In this document: positions 5,941 through 6,792 of the stretch, in pieces
How positions within the stretch are numbered: position 1 is the stretch's first letter
Layout of the letters: each line of letters opens with the position of its first letter
Assembly: GCA_002349055.1 (NCBI GenBank)
Contig: DECD01000054.1
Location: 111,001-117,792, forward strand
Direction of reading: 5' to 3'
DNA from: Bacteroidales bacterium UBA2939
GTDB lineage: Bacteria; Bacteroidota; Bacteroidia; Bacteroidales; P3
Length of the DNA stretch: 6,792 bases
The notes under the pieces: generated by a model
Databases searched by the model: none
What the model saw: the letters and a program-made list of their open reading frames with translations, nothing else
Told to the model about the DNA's origin: nothing
Position numbers and translations under genes: made by a program

Positions 5941-6771
5941 CTTTTTCAGCATCGCATACACCGCGAGGCCGGCGACACTCTTGATGCCGGTCTTGCGGGT
6001 TATGCTCTTGCGGTGGGTGTTGACGGTGTTGACTGCTATATTGAGGCGCATGGAGATTTCCTTGCTGCTGAGTCCCTGGGCCACCAGCTCGAGGACCTCC
6101 ATCTCGCGGTCGCTGAGGTTGTAATCCTCCTGCGGCACAAGCAGCAGTTCCTCTATCATGGCGTGCTTCTCGAGGTCGCGGCTCAACTGCAAAATGTCGA
6201 AGACCAGCTCCATCATCTCCTCGGTGAGTCGCTCGCCGGGAAGGTATTTGTAGATAATCTGGGTGAGGTCGTTGAGTTTGTCCCGGATGTTGTCGTGGCT
6301 CTGCATATAGTGGCTGTGCGTCTGTGTGGCTGAGTTACCGAGTATCTGGTCGAGGTTTTTCTCCTCGCGGCGCACATGCTCGCGCACTTCGCGGCAGTAG
6401 TCAGCATAGTATTTGCGGAGAATCTCGCCACTCTGGCCGGCATTCTCGGTGATATGGTCGAGGTGCTGCTGGAGGTGCGGCAGACGCTCCTCCAGGTAGT
6501 AGCGGTGCGAGGCGCTGAGGTGCTCGGCCACCAGGCGGTTGTCGATGCGGGCGGCCTCCTCGTCGTCGGGACGGTAGTCGTCAAAAGTGTAAATGTTGCA
6601 TACCGTAAGGAAAAAATGGTCGTCGATGCCGTAGTCGCGACAGACCTCCTTGACGGTCTTCTCGCCGAATCCCAGATGTATGCCAAAGCGTGGCAGCATA
6701 AGGATTAGGTCGTAGTTGGATGCTATCATGTCGGCCATCTTCATCCGGCCGGTAAACAGGGTCCGATTCAT
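5938..6771 (-). CDS. RIC/hemerythrin-like sensor fused to LuxR-type HTH regulator
   Basis: The 277 residues show three parts. Residues about 8-58 (MADMIASNYDLILMLPRFGI, then GEKTVKEVC) resemble the DUF542/ScdA_N domain of RIC proteins such as YtfE, but the usual Cys pair is replaced (HLGFGEK, 32-38). Residues about 80-212 resemble the hemerythrin-like four-helix bundle: His84 or His89, HVRRE (H132, E136), SHDNI (H159) and HAMIE (H203, E207) are placed as expected for di-iron ligands, at nearly the same positions as in YtfE. Residues 217-275 form a LuxR/GerE helix-turn-helix (LSDREMEVLELVAQGLSSKE, then NTVNTHRKSITRKTG). The protein is probably a one-component regulator that reads iron, nitric oxide or oxygen through the bundle and controls this operon, in which it is the first gene. 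Family matches are by eye; the signal is inferred. Met10 or Met12 are alternative starts, since the promoter element lies only 4 bp before the first ATG. Confidence 0.85.
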   Translation of the reverse strand: MNRTLFTGRMKMADMIASNYDLILMLPRFGIHLGFGEKTVKEVCRDYGIDDHFFLTVCNIYTFDDYRPDDEEAARIDNRLVAEHLSASHRYYLEERLPHLQQHLDHITENAGQSGEILRKYYADYCREVREHVRREEKNLDQILGNSATQTHSHYMQSHDNIRDKLNDLTQIIYKYLPGERLTEEMMELVFDILQLSRDLEKHAMIEELLLVPQEDYNLSDREMEVLELVAQGLSSKEISMRLNIAVNTVNTHRKSITRKTGIKSVAGLAVYAMLKK

Positions 6772-6775
6772 GCCG

Positions 6776-6783
6776 CAAAAGTA
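6776..6783 (-). promoter_or_regulatory. Bacteroidota-type -7 promoter box for the operon
   Basis: On the minus strand this reads TACTTTTG, a full match to the Bacteroidota -7 consensus TAnnTTTG, followed by GC as is often seen. It lies four bases before the first ATG of the regulator gene. Transcription would begin at about that ATG, giving a leaderless transcript or one whose translation starts at Met10 or Met12. The matching -33 TTTG element would fall just beyond the end of the window, so the promoter is only half visible. Confidence 0.6.
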
Positions 6784-6792
6784 CGAAAAAAA

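Overview
The window looks like a chromosomal fragment from an anaerobic Bacteroidota bacterium (Bacteroidales, perhaps Prevotella- or Bacteroides-like). The reasons are a DUF6266-type protein typical of that phylum, a TAnnTTTG-type promoter element, few Shine-Dalgarno sites, a TatA-TatC system without a recognisable TatB, and short 8-9 bp tandem repeats at gene edges. Species cannot be named from the sequence alone.

Layout. One plus-strand gene (1-906) encodes a DUF6266-like protein. It is interrupted in frame by an 83-bp nested palindromic element (377-459), and it appears to have lost its natural stop through a single extra T at 706. Everything else lies on the minus strand and reads right to left as one seven-gene operon from 6771 to 709. 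In transcription order the genes are: a RIC/hemerythrin-like sensor fused to a LuxR-type DNA-binding domain; a NapH-NapG-like membrane iron-sulfur protein with an internal twin-arginine motif; a YitT-family membrane protein; an aldo/keto reductase with a Tat lipoprotein signal and two iron-sulfur motifs; TatA; TatC; and a small secreted protein of unknown function. Spacing is tight: 32, 35 and 2 bp gaps, then ATGA, TAATG and ATGA overlaps. There is no stretch of more than 300 bases without a gene.

How the genes may work together. The operon combines a Tat translocase, two proteins that carry twin-arginine motifs, and a sensor domain of a kind that elsewhere handles di-iron, nitric oxide or oxygen. 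The simplest reading is a self-contained cell-envelope redox module: the NapHG-like protein takes electrons from quinol and passes them across the membrane to the exported iron-sulfur aldo/keto reductase, and TatAC exports or inserts both. The substrate is unknown. This pathway is inferred from family knowledge and gene order, not shown directly.

A second theme is repeats. Three degenerate arrays with a 9-bp period lie inside variable parts of the operon's proteins (a signal peptide, the TatA tail and an inter-domain linker), and an 8-bp array fills one intergenic gap and supplies the regulator's stop codon.
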